A stretch of 64,000 bases of DNA from Geoanaerobacter pelophilus (GCF_018476885.1 NZ_JAHCVJ010000001.1:496001-560000); one strand, 5' to 3'. Shown: positions 53,375-63,392, counted from the first letter of the stretch. Numbers and translations are program-made. Notes: generated from the sequence alone by a model not told the origin.

Positions 53375-54451
53375 TCAGAGCAACTCCTTCTTCCCCTGGC
53401 GCTCCAGTTCCTCGACCACCTTCTTCACATCCTGGGCGCGGTCGAGCGGGCAGACCAGCAGCGCGTCATCGGTGTTGACCACTGCCAGATCACTCACCCC
53501 GACCAGCGCCACCAGCTTGCCGCTGCCGTTCACCAGGCAACCTTTGGCATCGATGGCGATCAAGCGGGTGTCGTTCATTGCCACGTTACCGTTCGTGTCT
53601 GCCTCAAGCAGTGCCGGCATGGCGCTCCAGCTACCCACGTCGCTCCAGCCAAACTCGGCCGGCAGGACTTCCACCTTTTCGGATTTTTCCATGATGCCGT
53701 AATCGATAGACTCACTAGCAATCCGGCCATATATGGCCTCGATCTGGGGCTTGAGATCGGCAATCTCCCAGATATCGCTGCCGGAATCGAGGCCGTCCAG
53801 CTCCCGGTACAGTTCGGGCATGTGGCTTGACATCTCTTCCAGAATGGTATCGGCCCGCCAGAGAAACATGCCGCTGTTCCAGTAAAAACTACCGGCTTCC
53901 AGGTATTCCAGCGCCTTCTCCAGGTTGGGCTTTTCCACAAACCGCTTTACCGGATAGGGACCGGCACCCCGATAGGCCTTGTCCGCCTCGATATAACCGT
54001 AACCGGTCTCCGGCCTGTCCGGGGTTATCCCCAGCGTTACCAGATAGCCGTTGAAGGCCGGTTCCCGTGCCGCCAGCAGCGTTGCCCGAAAACGCTCTTC
54101 ATCTGCGATAAAATGATCGGCAGGCAGTACCACCATCACCCCCTGCGAGTCGTGGCGGGCGATCACGGCAGCGGCCAGCCCTATGGCCGGGGCGGTATTA
54201 CGCCCCACCGGCTCGGCAATGATATCGAGCGGCACCCCCTTGACGTAGGCAAGCTGCTCTGCTGTTGCAGCTGCCTGTTCCGCATTGGTAATCACGAGGA
54301 TCCGTTTCGGCTTCAGCGGCAACACCCGGTCAATCGTCCTCTGCAGCATGGACCTGCCGCCGAATACCGACATCAACTGCTTGGGAGTCCGCTTGCGGGA
54401 CAGTGGCCAGAAGCGGGTGCCGGAGCCTCCGGCAAGGATTACTGCGTACAT
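53375..54451 (-). CDS. manC: Mannose-1-phosphate guanylyltransferase
   Basis: A 358-residue nucleotidyltransferase making GDP-mannose. Signature LAGGSGTRFWPLSRKRTPKQ at the start and FVEKPN near residue 170. It lacks the C-terminal cupin (phosphomannose isomerase) domain of the bifunctional enzymes; a separate gene of that type lies at 56,766-57,134. ATG 54451 follows AGGAGAT. Confidence 0.95.
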   Translation of the reverse strand: MYAVILAGGSGTRFWPLSRKRTPKQLMSVFGGRSMLQRTIDRVLPLKPKRILVITNAEQAAATAEQLAYVKGVPLDIIAEPVGRNTAPAIGLAAAVIARHDSQGVMVVLPADHFIADEERFRATLLAAREPAFNGYLVTLGITPDRPETGYGYIEADKAYRGAGPYPVKRFVEKPNLEKALEYLEAGSFYWNSGMFLWRADTILEEMSSHMPELYRELDGLDSGSDIWEIADLKPQIEAIYGRIASESIDYGIMEKSEKVEVLPAEFGWSDVGSWSAMPALLEADTNGNVAMNDTRLIAIDAKGCLVNGSGKLVALVGVSDLAVVNTDDALLVCPLDRAQDVKKVVEELERQGKKELL

Positions 54452-54487
54452 GTCTATCTCCTGAAGTGTAGTGGAACCAGTCTGAAA

Positions 54488-55672
54488 CTAAGCTGAATGC
54501 ATTTCCTGACTGAGAACGACAGTGCCTTCGATACCGGTCTTGGGGAGGGTAAAGGTAAAGGTGGTCCCTTCCTCTGCCACGCTCGAAAAAGTGATTTTCC
54601 CCTTGAGGTACCGCTCGCCGAACAGCTTGACGCTGTAGGTCCCCATGCCGCGGCCGCTCCCTTCTTTGGTGCTGAAGGAACGCCGGAACAGCTGCAACTG
54701 TACGTCGCGGGGGATGACTCCGGGGTTATTGACTGAAAAGATCACCTCATCGTCGGTATCAGAGCAGGAGAGGGTTACCACCCCGCCAGCAGGCGTTGAT
54801 TCAAGGGCATTTTTCACCAGGTTGCCGAGGATGCGCCGCAGGATCTGCTGGTCGGTGATCAGCATGCCGTGGCACACCTCTCCCAACTGCAACGTACGCC
54901 CTTCCGCAACTTCGTGATTCGCATAAAGGGCCTGGACTTGGGCAACCAGCTCACTTACCTCGACAATCCCCAGTTCCGGTTTGAATTCGCCGCGCTCTGC
55001 CTCCATAAGCCTTCTTTGATGCAACACCTCTTCGATAAGCTTCTTGGAAAGCTCCAGCATCCAGCGGCGATATTCCTGCTCCTGTTCGGGGGAGAGCCCT
55101 TGGATCGCTCCGTTGAGAAGTTCGGCAACTCCATGAATACCTCCGACCGTGTTCAGGACATCGTGGAAAAAGAGCCGTTCCAGAACGCTACGCCGCTTTT
55201 CGGCGCTGATGTCCCGCAGCACCAGCAGCGTTACCGGCATATTATCGATGACTGCATAGGTCGCCGTCACCTCAACATCCAGATGGCTCTCTTCGGCATC
55301 CCCCAGCAGGACCTGGCATTCCTGGACAGACTGGCCTTTGGTCTCCTGGCAGAGGAGCACCGACTGCAATGAGCCGCATACCGAGCAGTGTGCCCCGGCA
55401 CCGCAACCAAGCGGGCTTTCACCGGAGAACAGGCAACCGAGAACCTCGCCCGGCCGCTGACCAAGCACCTTTTCAGGGGTAAGCCCGAAGACAGCCATCA
55501 GCTTGGCATTCACCATGATGACCCGGCGGTCGCTATCCATGATCATGGCCGGGTCGGGTATGGCATCCAGCAGAACCTTCAGCACATTGGAAATCGGTTT
55601 TTGAAAAACGTTAGATTCTTCAGAATGCCGCTGTGAGGCTGACTCTGCCGTAGATGCAGTGCTAATTTCCAT
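54488..55672 (-). CDS. PAS-domain sensor histidine kinase
   Basis: A 394-residue soluble kinase from ATG 55672 (AAGGG upstream; it overlaps the PilZ gene by 11 bp). The PAS domain (about 35-165) carries a cysteine cluster, LGCGAGAHCSVCG, that may bind a metal or cofactor. The phosphoacceptor region is RLFFHDVLNTVGG, and the ATPase has NLVKNALES (N box) and GSGRGMGTYSVKLF (G2). No response regulator is beside it. No membrane segment is seen. Confidence 0.9.
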   Translation of the reverse strand: MEISTASTAESASQRHSEESNVFQKPISNVLKVLLDAIPDPAMIMDSDRRVIMVNAKLMAVFGLTPEKVLGQRPGEVLGCLFSGESPLGCGAGAHCSVCGSLQSVLLCQETKGQSVQECQVLLGDAEESHLDVEVTATYAVIDNMPVTLLVLRDISAEKRRSVLERLFFHDVLNTVGGIHGVAELLNGAIQGLSPEQEQEYRRWMLELSKKLIEEVLHQRRLMEAERGEFKPELGIVEVSELVAQVQALYANHEVAEGRTLQLGEVCHGMLITDQQILRRILGNLVKNALESTPAGGVVTLSCSDTDDEVIFSVNNPGVIPRDVQLQLFRRSFSTKEGSGRGMGTYSVKLFGERYLKGKITFSSVAEEGTTFTFTLPKTGIEGTVVLSQEMHSA

Positions 55673-56720
55673 CGGCGCCCTTCCCCTGTCGATACTGTTT
55701 GATCCCTTTTTCAAATGTCTGATCGATAATATTGCGCTCACTCTTGCCGGTATAGTAATCCCTATAAACCGGGATCAGCCAAGCCGCTAGTGCTGCGATT
55801 ACAGCCAGCACCACCAGGGCAACGCCGATCTTCCTAAGGCGTAACCTGGCCAGCTCTTGCGGGGTTAGCGGTTCGTCCTGTAACAGGGGCCGGTTTTGGC
55901 TACCGGTCAACTGCTGGATCTGCTGGAGCTGTTCCAGGGAAATGAACCTGATAATGCTTTCACGATCACGTTCATCGATAAAGTAATACTGCATGGCAGT
56001 GTAGTAAAACGGCTCCACCGAAGAGCTGCTCAGCACCGGTGCGGTCCAAACCACTTCGCCGACAACTTCCAGGATATTCGGCTTGGAGAACGGAATAAAG
56101 AACTGCATCGCAATCCGGTCTCCGGGATAGAAAAGCTGGGGAAGCTTGAGACGTATGCCGTTACCGCTGATATTGGCAGCAACAGGCTGGAGCTTGACCT
56201 TGAAGGTTTCGCGCATCGACTGGAAACGGGATAACTGATCCTGGGAGAGCGGCTTCATCATCGGCACGGCTTCGTTGATTTCACTCCAGTGCCAGGCCCG
56301 GAAAAGCCGGGCATCGTCCCACTGCTCACGGATATCACGACCCGTCATGGACCGGCATGAATGCCAGGCCATCGGCAGATAAGTCGCTATGCGGAAGAAA
56401 TTGCGGCGCTCATAGATCAGCACCTCGCTGATCAGCCTGAGAGGAACTACCCGGCGGCTGGCTTCCGCAACCACAATGCCACGGCAGCAAAGACCGGACC
56501 CTTCCTTGCCGGTGACCAGGAGAAAAATGGTCCCGACCTCGATCTTCATCTCTTGCGGCAGGATGTCGCGGGAGAGACGGAGCTGGATATAATCATGCTC
56601 CATCTCGATAATGATCCCCCACTCACGGAAAATATTGCCGCTTGCCAGGGGGATATCGATCCCTACCCTCATTCCTACCTGATAATGCTGAGAGTAATCA
56701 ATGGTGCCATTTTCTTCCAT
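55662..56720 (-). CDS. PilZ-domain protein with C-terminal membrane helix
   Basis: A 352-residue protein. A YcgR-like N-terminal domain (about 10-110) is followed by a PilZ domain whose cyclic di-GMP contacts are visible: RRNFFR (about residues 104-109) and the NISGNGI motif (about 184-190). A membrane helix lies near the C-terminus (VALVVLAVIAALAAWLIPVY). It is coupled to the kinase gene by an 11-bp overlap, so the two may form one signalling unit in the cell-surface polysaccharide cluster. Confidence 0.85.
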   Translation of the reverse strand: MEENGTIDYSQHYQVGMRVGIDIPLASGNIFREWGIIIEMEHDYIQLRLSRDILPQEMKIEVGTIFLLVTGKEGSGLCCRGIVVAEASRRVVPLRLISEVLIYERRNFFRIATYLPMAWHSCRSMTGRDIREQWDDARLFRAWHWSEINEAVPMMKPLSQDQLSRFQSMRETFKVKLQPVAANISGNGIRLKLPQLFYPGDRIAMQFFIPFSKPNILEVVGEVVWTAPVLSSSSVEPFYYTAMQYYFIDERDRESIIRFISLEQLQQIQQLTGSQNRPLLQDEPLTPQELARLRLRKIGVALVVLAVIAALAAWLIPVYRDYYTGKSERNIIDQTFEKGIKQYRQGKGADGN

Positions 56721-56765
56721 AGTTCCCCTTACCGGGCCGAGAAGAGACCTCCCGCAGCACCGCTC

Positions 56766-57134
56766 CTACTCAGACCCTTCGGCCTCGCACCGGTTGAAAT
56801 CATCCTGGAAACGGACGATATCGTCTTCACCCAGATACTCGCCGCTTTGCACCTCAATGATCACCAGAGGGATCATCCCCGGGTTTTCCAGGCGATGGTT
56901 TTCCCCGATCGGAATAAAGGTAGATTCATTGATGTTGACCATGAATTCATTCTCGCCGCAGGTCACTTTTGCCGTGCCGGAAACCACTATCCAGTGCTCG
57001 CTCCGGTGGTGGTGCTTCTGCAAAGAAAGCCGCTTGCCGGGTAATACCTCTATCCGTTTGATCTTATAGCTTTTGTTCTCTTCAAGGACGGTATAAGTCC
57101 CCCAAGGACGCTCGCCACGCTCCATATCAGTCAT
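56766..57134 (-). CDS. Cupin-type mannose-6-phosphate isomerase
   Basis: A 122-residue cupin equal to the C-terminal domain of bifunctional ManC/AlgA: RPWGTYTVLEE, PGKRLSLQKHHHRSEHWIVV with metal histidines, IPIGENHRLENPG and VQSGEYLGEDDIVRFQDDF. Its start overlaps the rfbD stop (ATGA). It likely isomerises fructose-6-phosphate and mannose-6-phosphate, supplying the manC pathway. Confidence 0.9.
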   Translation of the reverse strand: MTDMERGERPWGTYTVLEENKSYKIKRIEVLPGKRLSLQKHHHRSEHWIVVSGTAKVTCGENEFMVNINESTFIPIGENHRLENPGMIPLVIIEVQSGEYLGEDDIVRFQDDFNRCEAEGSE

Positions 57135-57961
57135 CCCTTCCTCAACTTAAGATATTGCTTCAACGCCTCCCGCCAAGGCTGCGGCACAAAACCCGCGTCT
57201 GCCGCAAGCTTGCTGCAATCAAGTGTCGAATACAGCGGCCGCCGGGCCGGACGATTCAATTGCTCAGTGGTGAGCGGATTCAAGCGGATGCTAAGCCCGG
57301 ACTCCTCGAAGATTGCCCCGGCAAAATCATTCCAGGAGCAGAAACCGCTGTTGGCCGCATGGTAGATCCCGGTGCAGTCATGCTCGACCAGTTCCCTTAT
57401 AGCCCGGGCCAGGTCTACGGTCCAGGTGGGGGAGCCGATCTGGTCAACAACCACGGCCAGTTCATTCTTCTCTCCTGCCAAGCGCAGCATGGTCTCGACA
57501 AAGTTTTTTCCATGAACCCCATAAAGCCACTGGGTGCGGACAATCAAGTGGTCAGGGTTGAACTTGGCGTTCATCTCTCCGGCCAGCTTGGATTCGCCGT
57601 ACACCGACAGCGGGCCCGGAGCGTCGTCTTCCAGGTATGGCGATCCCTTGCCGCCGTCAAAAACGTAATCAGTGCTGACCTGCACCAGCTTGGCGCCGAC
57701 AGTCCTGCTTGCCATGGCAAGGAACGCCACCCCTTCGCCGTTTACCTGCATTGCCAGCTCCGAGTTGCTCTCACAGCCGTCCACATCGGTATAGGCTGCG
57801 GCATTGACGACAATCCGCGGCTTAGTGCGCTCAACAACCTCCAGGACCGACTCAAAAGAGGTGATATCAATATCAGGCAGGTCAACCCCCTGCACCGCGC
57901 CGTTAAGCTCCTGCATCAGATCATGGCCGAGCATGCCGTTAGCGCCGACAACTAAAATCAT
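57131..57961 (-). CDS. rfbD: dTDP-4-dehydrorhamnose reductase
   Basis: A 276-residue Rossmann enzyme for the last step of dTDP-rhamnose synthesis. Visible are GANGMLGHDL near the start, VNAAAYTDVDGCES, STDYVFDG and YGESKLAGE (YxxxK). ATG 57961 with AGGGGAG; frames further upstream overlap rfbB. rfbA and rfbC are not in the window. Confidence 0.95.
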   Translation of the reverse strand: MILVVGANGMLGHDLMQELNGAVQGVDLPDIDITSFESVLEVVERTKPRIVVNAAAYTDVDGCESNSELAMQVNGEGVAFLAMASRTVGAKLVQVSTDYVFDGGKGSPYLEDDAPGPLSVYGESKLAGEMNAKFNPDHLIVRTQWLYGVHGKNFVETMLRLAGEKNELAVVVDQIGSPTWTVDLARAIRELVEHDCTGIYHAANSGFCSWNDFAGAIFEESGLSIRLNPLTTEQLNRPARRPLYSTLDCSKLAADAGFVPQPWREALKQYLKLRKG

Positions 57962-57971
57962 TGTATCTCCC

Positions 57972-59045
57972 CTATCTCTCACCATACTGCTTTGCGTAAT
58001 ACTCCCGGTAGGCGCCGGAAGTGACCTGCTCCACCCACTCCTGGTTGGCCAGATACCAGTCGATAGTCTCGGCAATGCCTGACTCGAAGGTGTATGACGG
58101 CTCCCAGCCCAGTTCCTGCCGCATCTTCGAGGCGTCTATGGCGTAGCGTCTGTCATGGCCGGGCCGGTCCTTGACAAAGGTTATCAGTCCCCGGTTCTCG
58201 CCATTCTGCCTCCCAAGCCTGCTGTCCAGCAGGTCACAGACCAGGTTGACGATGTCGATATTCTTCCACTCGTTGTTGCCACCGATGTTGTAGACCCCGC
58301 CGCTCTGCCCTCCCTTGAGCACCGTCTCGATGGCTACCGAATGGTCCTTGACATGGAGCCAGTCGCGGATATTCAACCCATCGCCGTAAACCGGCAACGG
58401 CTGGCGATTGATGATATTGCGGATCATCAGCGGAATCAGCTTCTCCGGGAAATGGTACGGGCCATAGTTGTTGGAGCAGCGGGTGTTAAGCGTCGGCATG
58501 CCAAAGGTCTCGTGATAAGCCCTCACCAGAAGATCGGCACCGGCCTTGCTTGCGGAATACGGTGAATTGGCGGCCAGCGGCGTCTCTTCGGTAAAGAACC
58601 CCGTATCTCCCAGGCTGCCGTAAACCTCGTCCGTAGATACTTGCAGAAAGCGGAACTGCGGCACAACCCCTGCCTGCCAATGCTTGCGCGACTCTTCCAG
58701 CAGCACCTGGGTTCCCAGAACATTGGTGCGCACGAAGATCTCCGGTCCGGTAATGGAGCGGTCCACATGGGACTCTGCGGCAAAATGCACTACAGAGTCG
58801 ATCTGCGCTTCAGCCAGCAAGCTGCTCACCAGGGCGGCGTCGCCGATGTCGCCGCGGACAAAGCGATAGTCCGGGTTCCCTTCAACCCCTTTCAGGTTCT
58901 CCAGGTTGCCGGCATAGGTCAGGATATCCAGGTTTACCACCCGGCACCCCGGATTGCGGGCCATGAACGAGTGGATGAAATTGGAACCGATAAACCCGGC
59001 CCCTCCGGTCACGAGAACCGATTTTGCTGAAAACTGCTCCGGCAT
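57972..59045 (-). CDS. rfbB: dTDP-glucose 4,6-dehydratase
   Basis: A 357-residue NAD-dependent dehydratase. Signatures are TGGAGFIGSNFIH, HFAAESHVDRSI, STDEVYGSL, YSASKAGADLLVRAY (YxxxK) and NNYGPYHFPEKLIP. ATG 59045 was chosen for AGAGG upstream. It directly precedes rfbD (10 bp). Confidence 0.97.
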   Translation of the reverse strand: MPEQFSAKSVLVTGGAGFIGSNFIHSFMARNPGCRVVNLDILTYAGNLENLKGVEGNPDYRFVRGDIGDAALVSSLLAEAQIDSVVHFAAESHVDRSITGPEIFVRTNVLGTQVLLEESRKHWQAGVVPQFRFLQVSTDEVYGSLGDTGFFTEETPLAANSPYSASKAGADLLVRAYHETFGMPTLNTRCSNNYGPYHFPEKLIPLMIRNIINRQPLPVYGDGLNIRDWLHVKDHSVAIETVLKGGQSGGVYNIGGNNEWKNIDIVNLVCDLLDSRLGRQNGENRGLITFVKDRPGHDRRYAIDASKMRQELGWEPSYTFESGIAETIDWYLANQEWVEQVTSGAYREYYAKQYGER

Positions 59046-59101
59046 GGTCATTACCTCTCTCAATCAATAATTCATTCCACTAAGCGCGCTGCAGCTGACT
59101 T

Positions 59102-61156
59102 TTAAAACACCTTAACTTTACCAAGCCCGCCAATTCCCGCAAGAGAGAAGTTTACCAGGAATTCGCGGTTGTCAGGCCGGTCACGGTAGGAAGCGGTGAT
59201 GCTCCAGCACTGATGACGGTACTCCAGGGCGAAAAACTTTTCCAGGAAATCCCGGCGGTCAAAGGAATAGCGACCGGTGTACTGAAAGACAAAGGGGGTG
59301 AAAAGATTTACCGACAGCTTTCCCTCAAGGTAATCAAGCGCCCCGGCAATCCTCCGGTAACCAATCCCCGCTTCGTTTCCCTTACCGTCGTTCAGGGCTG
59401 CCGAAATCGCAGAGCCGGTAACCTCGGCATGGTACGTGGAGAAACGGCTGTCGGTTTCTATGGCAAGCATCTTAAGGGGACGGGCAACCGCTTCGAGCCT
59501 GATATCGGTGAAGCGGCGCTGTTCATCGGCAGGATCAAGCAGGTCGCGGCGTCCCCCACTCAACTGGTATCCCTGGCTGAGCCTGAAGTTGAAGAGTTCC
59601 GAGTACTCGGCTCCGGCCAAAGTCTCGAAACGACCGGTGACGGAATTGCTGAGCGACCAGGAAACCAGGTTCTGGCCGACAACCCGGTCATCGTAGTCGA
59701 AAAACGGCAGATCACCCTGGCCTTTTTCCTGAATGAATGAGTAGTCCAGGGCCGGCGTGATGGTATGCCTGATCCTTTTCAGATTCGTGCCCGGGACATC
59801 GAACAGCCCGGAAAAGCTTGCCGATCCTCTGGCGCCTGCCACGGCAAGCCCGGTCTCCCTTGCGCCTTCGCCTTGGCCGCCTGTTGCCTGATAAAGCCGC
59901 TGCTGGTACCCTCCCCAGCCTGACAACGATAACCCTTCGGACAGATCGGCATAATAAGAGACCAGAGGCTGCACCGTGAACCTTTGGCCTGTGACCCCTT
60001 CCCTGCGGTAGAAATTGGTAAAGCGGCTGTCGATCCCTGCATACAAAGGGAGCGTGCCCAGCCGTTGCCCAATACCGGCCAAAGTCAACTCCGGCAGCCG
60101 CTGCAGGGTCCGCTGGTTCTCGGTGCTGTCGAGATCGTTGACAATGCGTGTCTCTCCGGCAAGATACCAGTTATGCCACCGCTTGGTTAAAGATATCGAC
60201 GAATCGAGGGCCTGTCGGTTGTAGTCACCACTGGCTTCGGAAAAATCGCGGAAAAACGAACGGTCGGTGGCAAGGTTGAGATCAACATTGAAATCGCTGT
60301 CAGTGGTGATGACCTCCTTGATGCCGGCCCCCACATTGGCACGTTCCCGGGATAGTGTCGTGTCGTAGATCGTATAGGCGTTAATATCGCCATGGCTGTC
60401 GTTCTTCCCCAGCCACGCACCCTGTACGCCGGTGCCGACCCCTCGCTTCAGCTGGATGTCCAGATCGAACAGGACCTCGGCGCTGGTGGACAGTACCCAG
60501 TAAAAAGGGATGTCAGCAAAAAACCCTTTCTTGGTGGAACTGCCGAGCCGGGGAAAAAGAAACCCGGTCTGGCGCTCGCGCTTTACCGGGAACAGCACAT
60601 AGGGCGTATAAAATACCGGAATATCTGCTACCGAAAACACGACATTGCTCCCGGTGGCAACCCCCTCCATGGTAAGATCGAGATCGTCGGCGCTGAATTT
60701 CCATGAGGGCGGATCAGCATCACAGGTGGTAAAGGACCCCTTTTCCATCCGGTACTGGTCATCGCCAACCTTTTCTATCAACGCCCCCTTTACCCTGAGA
60801 TTCCCCTCGGTGGTCCTGAGAGTGCTGTTGGTCGCTACCCCTCGCCTGGAATCAAGGCCAATCTTCAGGCTATCCGCGGTCAAGGTATCATCGTTCCTCA
60901 GCAGTTTGACCTTGCCTGAAGCTGTTGCTGCTTTCCCCTGGTCAACATACTCCACCCGGTCGGCAAACAGGGTGTAATCCTGCCATTTGACCGTAACATC
61001 CCCCGAGGCATTCAAGGTTTCACCGGAACGCTCCTGGACTATGGAATCAGCGGTAATTTTAACCAGCCCGTTCGATTCGGCTGATGCCGTGCCGGTCAGC
61101 ACGGCGATAACCAGCGCTCCGATGATTGACGGAACAACCCTTACGACGTCTCTCAT
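59102..61156 (-). CDS. lptD: LPS-assembly outer-membrane protein LptD
   Basis: A 684-residue beta-barrel protein with signal peptide (ALVIAVLTGTASA). An OstA-like jellyroll N-terminal domain (LVKITADSIVQERSGETLNA and so on) leads into the LptD barrel with YTPYVLFPVKRERQTGFLFP and a C-terminal aromatic-rich strand region. It inserts LPS into the outer membrane with LptE. Cysteines are fewer than in E. coli LptD. Its start overlaps the folC stop by 4 bp. Confidence 0.95.
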   Translation of the reverse strand: MRDVVRVVPSIIGALVIAVLTGTASAESNGLVKITADSIVQERSGETLNASGDVTVKWQDYTLFADRVEYVDQGKAATASGKVKLLRNDDTLTADSLKIGLDSRRGVATNSTLRTTEGNLRVKGALIEKVGDDQYRMEKGSFTTCDADPPSWKFSADDLDLTMEGVATGSNVVFSVADIPVFYTPYVLFPVKRERQTGFLFPRLGSSTKKGFFADIPFYWVLSTSAEVLFDLDIQLKRGVGTGVQGAWLGKNDSHGDINAYTIYDTTLSRERANVGAGIKEVITTDSDFNVDLNLATDRSFFRDFSEASGDYNRQALDSSISLTKRWHNWYLAGETRIVNDLDSTENQRTLQRLPELTLAGIGQRLGTLPLYAGIDSRFTNFYRREGVTGQRFTVQPLVSYYADLSEGLSLSGWGGYQQRLYQATGGQGEGARETGLAVAGARGSASFSGLFDVPGTNLKRIRHTITPALDYSFIQEKGQGDLPFFDYDDRVVGQNLVSWSLSNSVTGRFETLAGAEYSELFNFRLSQGYQLSGGRRDLLDPADEQRRFTDIRLEAVARPLKMLAIETDSRFSTYHAEVTGSAISAALNDGKGNEAGIGYRRIAGALDYLEGKLSVNLFTPFVFQYTGRYSFDRRDFLEKFFALEYRHQCWSITASYRDRPDNREFLVNFSLAGIGGLGKVKVF

Positions 61157-62427
61157 CCCCGCACCAGTTCGCAGGACCTGCCCAGAAGAGACGCCCTGGC
61201 CTCGCCGACTGTAAATAGCGAACCGCAGACCAGCACCAGATCGTCCGTTGCGGCATTCGCTACAGCTACCTTCAAACCATCACTGACCTCTCCGGCGACA
61301 TGGCATGTGATCCCCATACCATTAATAATTGCGGCAAGCTCATCTGCAGGCATCGCCCGGTCCAATTTCGGAGCAACAGTAACAACAACAGAGACCAACG
61401 GGAGCAGCGGTTCAATAATGGCGGCAACGTCCTTGTCCTTCATCACCCCGATTACCATGACAATCCGTTTGCCGGGAAAATCGGCAAGCGCTTCGGTAAG
61501 GACCCGGCTGCCGCCGGGATTGTGGGCGCCATCAAGGATAATAGCAGGAGTTCCTTGGAACAGCTCCATCCGACCAGGCCAGGCGGCATGTGAAACCCCG
61601 TGCCGCATGGCATCGGTATCAGTGACAAACCCATGCCCGGTAAGCAGTTCGGCAGCGCAGAGAGCACAAGAAGCGTTCTCTGCCTGATGCCTACCCAGGA
61701 GGGACGGCTCCAGGGCAGTAATACTGCCGTTGATTCCCCAGTAATCAAGGAGCTTGTCGCGCCACATGGCAGTAAATTCCCGCCCGGCAACATAAAGCGG
61801 GCTGGATTCTGCTGCTGCCTGCTGCTCGATGACCATCATGGCGGCCGGCTCCTGACCGGCGCTGACCACCGGCCGGCCGGGACGAATAATGCCTGCCTTT
61901 TCCCGGGCAATGGCGGCAATGCTGCTGCCGAGATATTCGCAATGATCAAGGCTTATCGGCGTTATGATCGACACCAGGGGATTGGTAATGTTCGTTGAAT
62001 CGAAACGCCCTCCCATGCCGGTCTCCAGGACAGCAAGGTCAACCCCCTGCTCGGCGAAATAGAGCAGCGCCATGGCGGTGACTATTTCAAAAAACGTTGT
62101 CTGAGGTGGCGCGGCAGCCTGTACCATCCCGGCCAGCCTCACGACGTCGTCTTCGGAGATCTCCGAACCATTGACCTGGATTCGTTCGGTAAAACTGATG
62201 AGATGGGGAGAAATGAAAAGGCCGACCCTGTGCCCTGCAGACGAAAGGATGGCTGAGAGAAATGCCGCGGTTGAACCTTTGCCGTTGGTCCCGGCAATAG
62301 AGACCGTCCTGATCCCTTTGTGCGGATTGCCCAAGGCTGAAAGCAGTGCAGATATGCGTTCAAGCCCTGGCTTGATGCCGAAACGCGCCAGCCCGTAGAT
62401 TTGGTCGAGAGTCTCCTGATAAGTCAT
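61153..62427 (-). CDS. folC: Folylpolyglutamate/dihydrofolate synthase
   Basis: A 424-residue Mur-ligase-like enzyme. P-loop SIAGTNGKGSTAAFLS, the omega segment LFISPHLISFTERI, GMGGRFDSTN, SLDHCEYLG and the C-terminal LDGAHNPGG. It adds glutamate to dihydropteroate and folates. It is encoded between accD and lptD, as in the trpA-accD-folC arrangement seen in this bacterial group. Confidence 0.96.
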   Translation of the reverse strand: MTYQETLDQIYGLARFGIKPGLERISALLSALGNPHKGIRTVSIAGTNGKGSTAAFLSAILSSAGHRVGLFISPHLISFTERIQVNGSEISEDDVVRLAGMVQAAAPPQTTFFEIVTAMALLYFAEQGVDLAVLETGMGGRFDSTNITNPLVSIITPISLDHCEYLGSSIAAIAREKAGIIRPGRPVVSAGQEPAAMMVIEQQAAAESSPLYVAGREFTAMWRDKLLDYWGINGSITALEPSLLGRHQAENASCALCAAELLTGHGFVTDTDAMRHGVSHAAWPGRMELFQGTPAIILDGAHNPGGSRVLTEALADFPGKRIVMVIGVMKDKDVAAIIEPLLPLVSVVVTVAPKLDRAMPADELAAIINGMGITCHVAGEVSDGLKVAVANAATDDLVLVCGSLFTVGEARASLLGRSCELVRG

Positions 62428-62498
62428 GACAGGCGCGATTATAGGGAAACAAGGCGTGAAAGTCGAGGAATTTGGAGGGAGAAGCGTGACTTATGGAA

Positions 62499-62530
62499 CA
62501 ATCCTCCGGGGGAATCCCCCCGGAGGATTG
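62499..62530. terminator. GC-rich hairpin between accD and folC
   Basis: CAATCCTCCGGGGG (62499-62512) and CCCCCGGAGGATTG (62517-62530) give a perfect 14-bp stem with loop AATC. No T-run follows on the minus strand, so it could reduce rather than end transcription from accD into folC, or be a processing site. Confidence 0.6.
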
Positions 62531-62537
62531 CCGTAGA

Positions 62538-63392
62538 CTAAGCAGCAGAACGATAGAGCATCGACAGGAGATTGGCAACTGTCTTGCGCATATCCTTGCG
62601 CTCGACAATAATATCCACCATGCCATGGTCAAGAAGGTACTCGGCGCGCTGGAATCCTTCCGGCAGTTTCTGGCGAATGGTCTGCTCGATTACCCTGGGT
62701 CCGGCAAAACCGACCAGCGCTTTCGGCTCAGCGATGTTGATATCGCCGAGCATGGCAAAGCTGGCGGTGACCCCGCCGGTTGTCGGATCGGTAAGGATCG
62801 ACAGGAATGGCAGCCCTTTGGCCTTGAGCTTGGCAAGTGCGGCAGAGGTCTTTGCCATCTGCATCAGAGAAAGAATGCTCTCCTGCATCCTCGCCCCACC
62901 AGAGGCAGAGATGACAATTACCGGAGTATGGTTATTTATGCCCCGCTCAATGGAACGGGTGATCTTCTCGCCAACAACGCTCCCCATGCTGCCACCCATG
63001 AACGAAAAGTCAAAGACCGAGATATCGACCGGTATCCCTTCGATTTTCCCTTCGCCGCAGATGACAGCGTCCTTTGAACCACCCTTGGCCACGGCAACAT
63101 CGATCCGGTCCTGATAGCTCTTGGAATCCTTGAATTCCAGAAAGTCCACCGAAACCATGCCGCTATCATGCTCGGTAAAACTCCCGTCATCGAGGAGAAT
63201 TTCCAGTCTTTTGCGGGCGCTGATCCGGAAATGGAAGGAACATTTGGGACAGACGTTGAGGTTATTCTCAATCTCTTTCGAGATGATTACCTCGCCGCAG
63301 TTCGAGCACTTGGTCCAGAGCCCCTCGGGAACCTTTACCTTTTTTTCATCAGCCGGAGAAGCCGGACCTTTCGCTTTTCGGAACCATGCCAT
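62538..63392 (-). CDS. accD: Acetyl-CoA carboxylase carboxyltransferase subunit beta
   Basis: A 284-residue protein with a four-cysteine zinc finger near the start (CSNCGEVI ... CPKCSFHFR) and the carboxyltransferase fold (ISASGGARMQESI, LTDPTTGGVTASFAMLGD, GFAGPRVIEQTI). It forms the heterotetramer with AccA for fatty acid synthesis. Confidence 0.98.
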   Translation of the reverse strand: MAWFRKAKGPASPADEKKVKVPEGLWTKCSNCGEVIISKEIENNLNVCPKCSFHFRISARKRLEILLDDGSFTEHDSGMVSVDFLEFKDSKSYQDRIDVAVAKGGSKDAVICGEGKIEGIPVDISVFDFSFMGGSMGSVVGEKITRSIERGINNHTPVIVISASGGARMQESILSLMQMAKTSAALAKLKAKGLPFLSILTDPTTGGVTASFAMLGDINIAEPKALVGFAGPRVIEQTIRQKLPEGFQRAEYLLDHGMVDIIVERKDMRKTVANLLSMLYRSAA

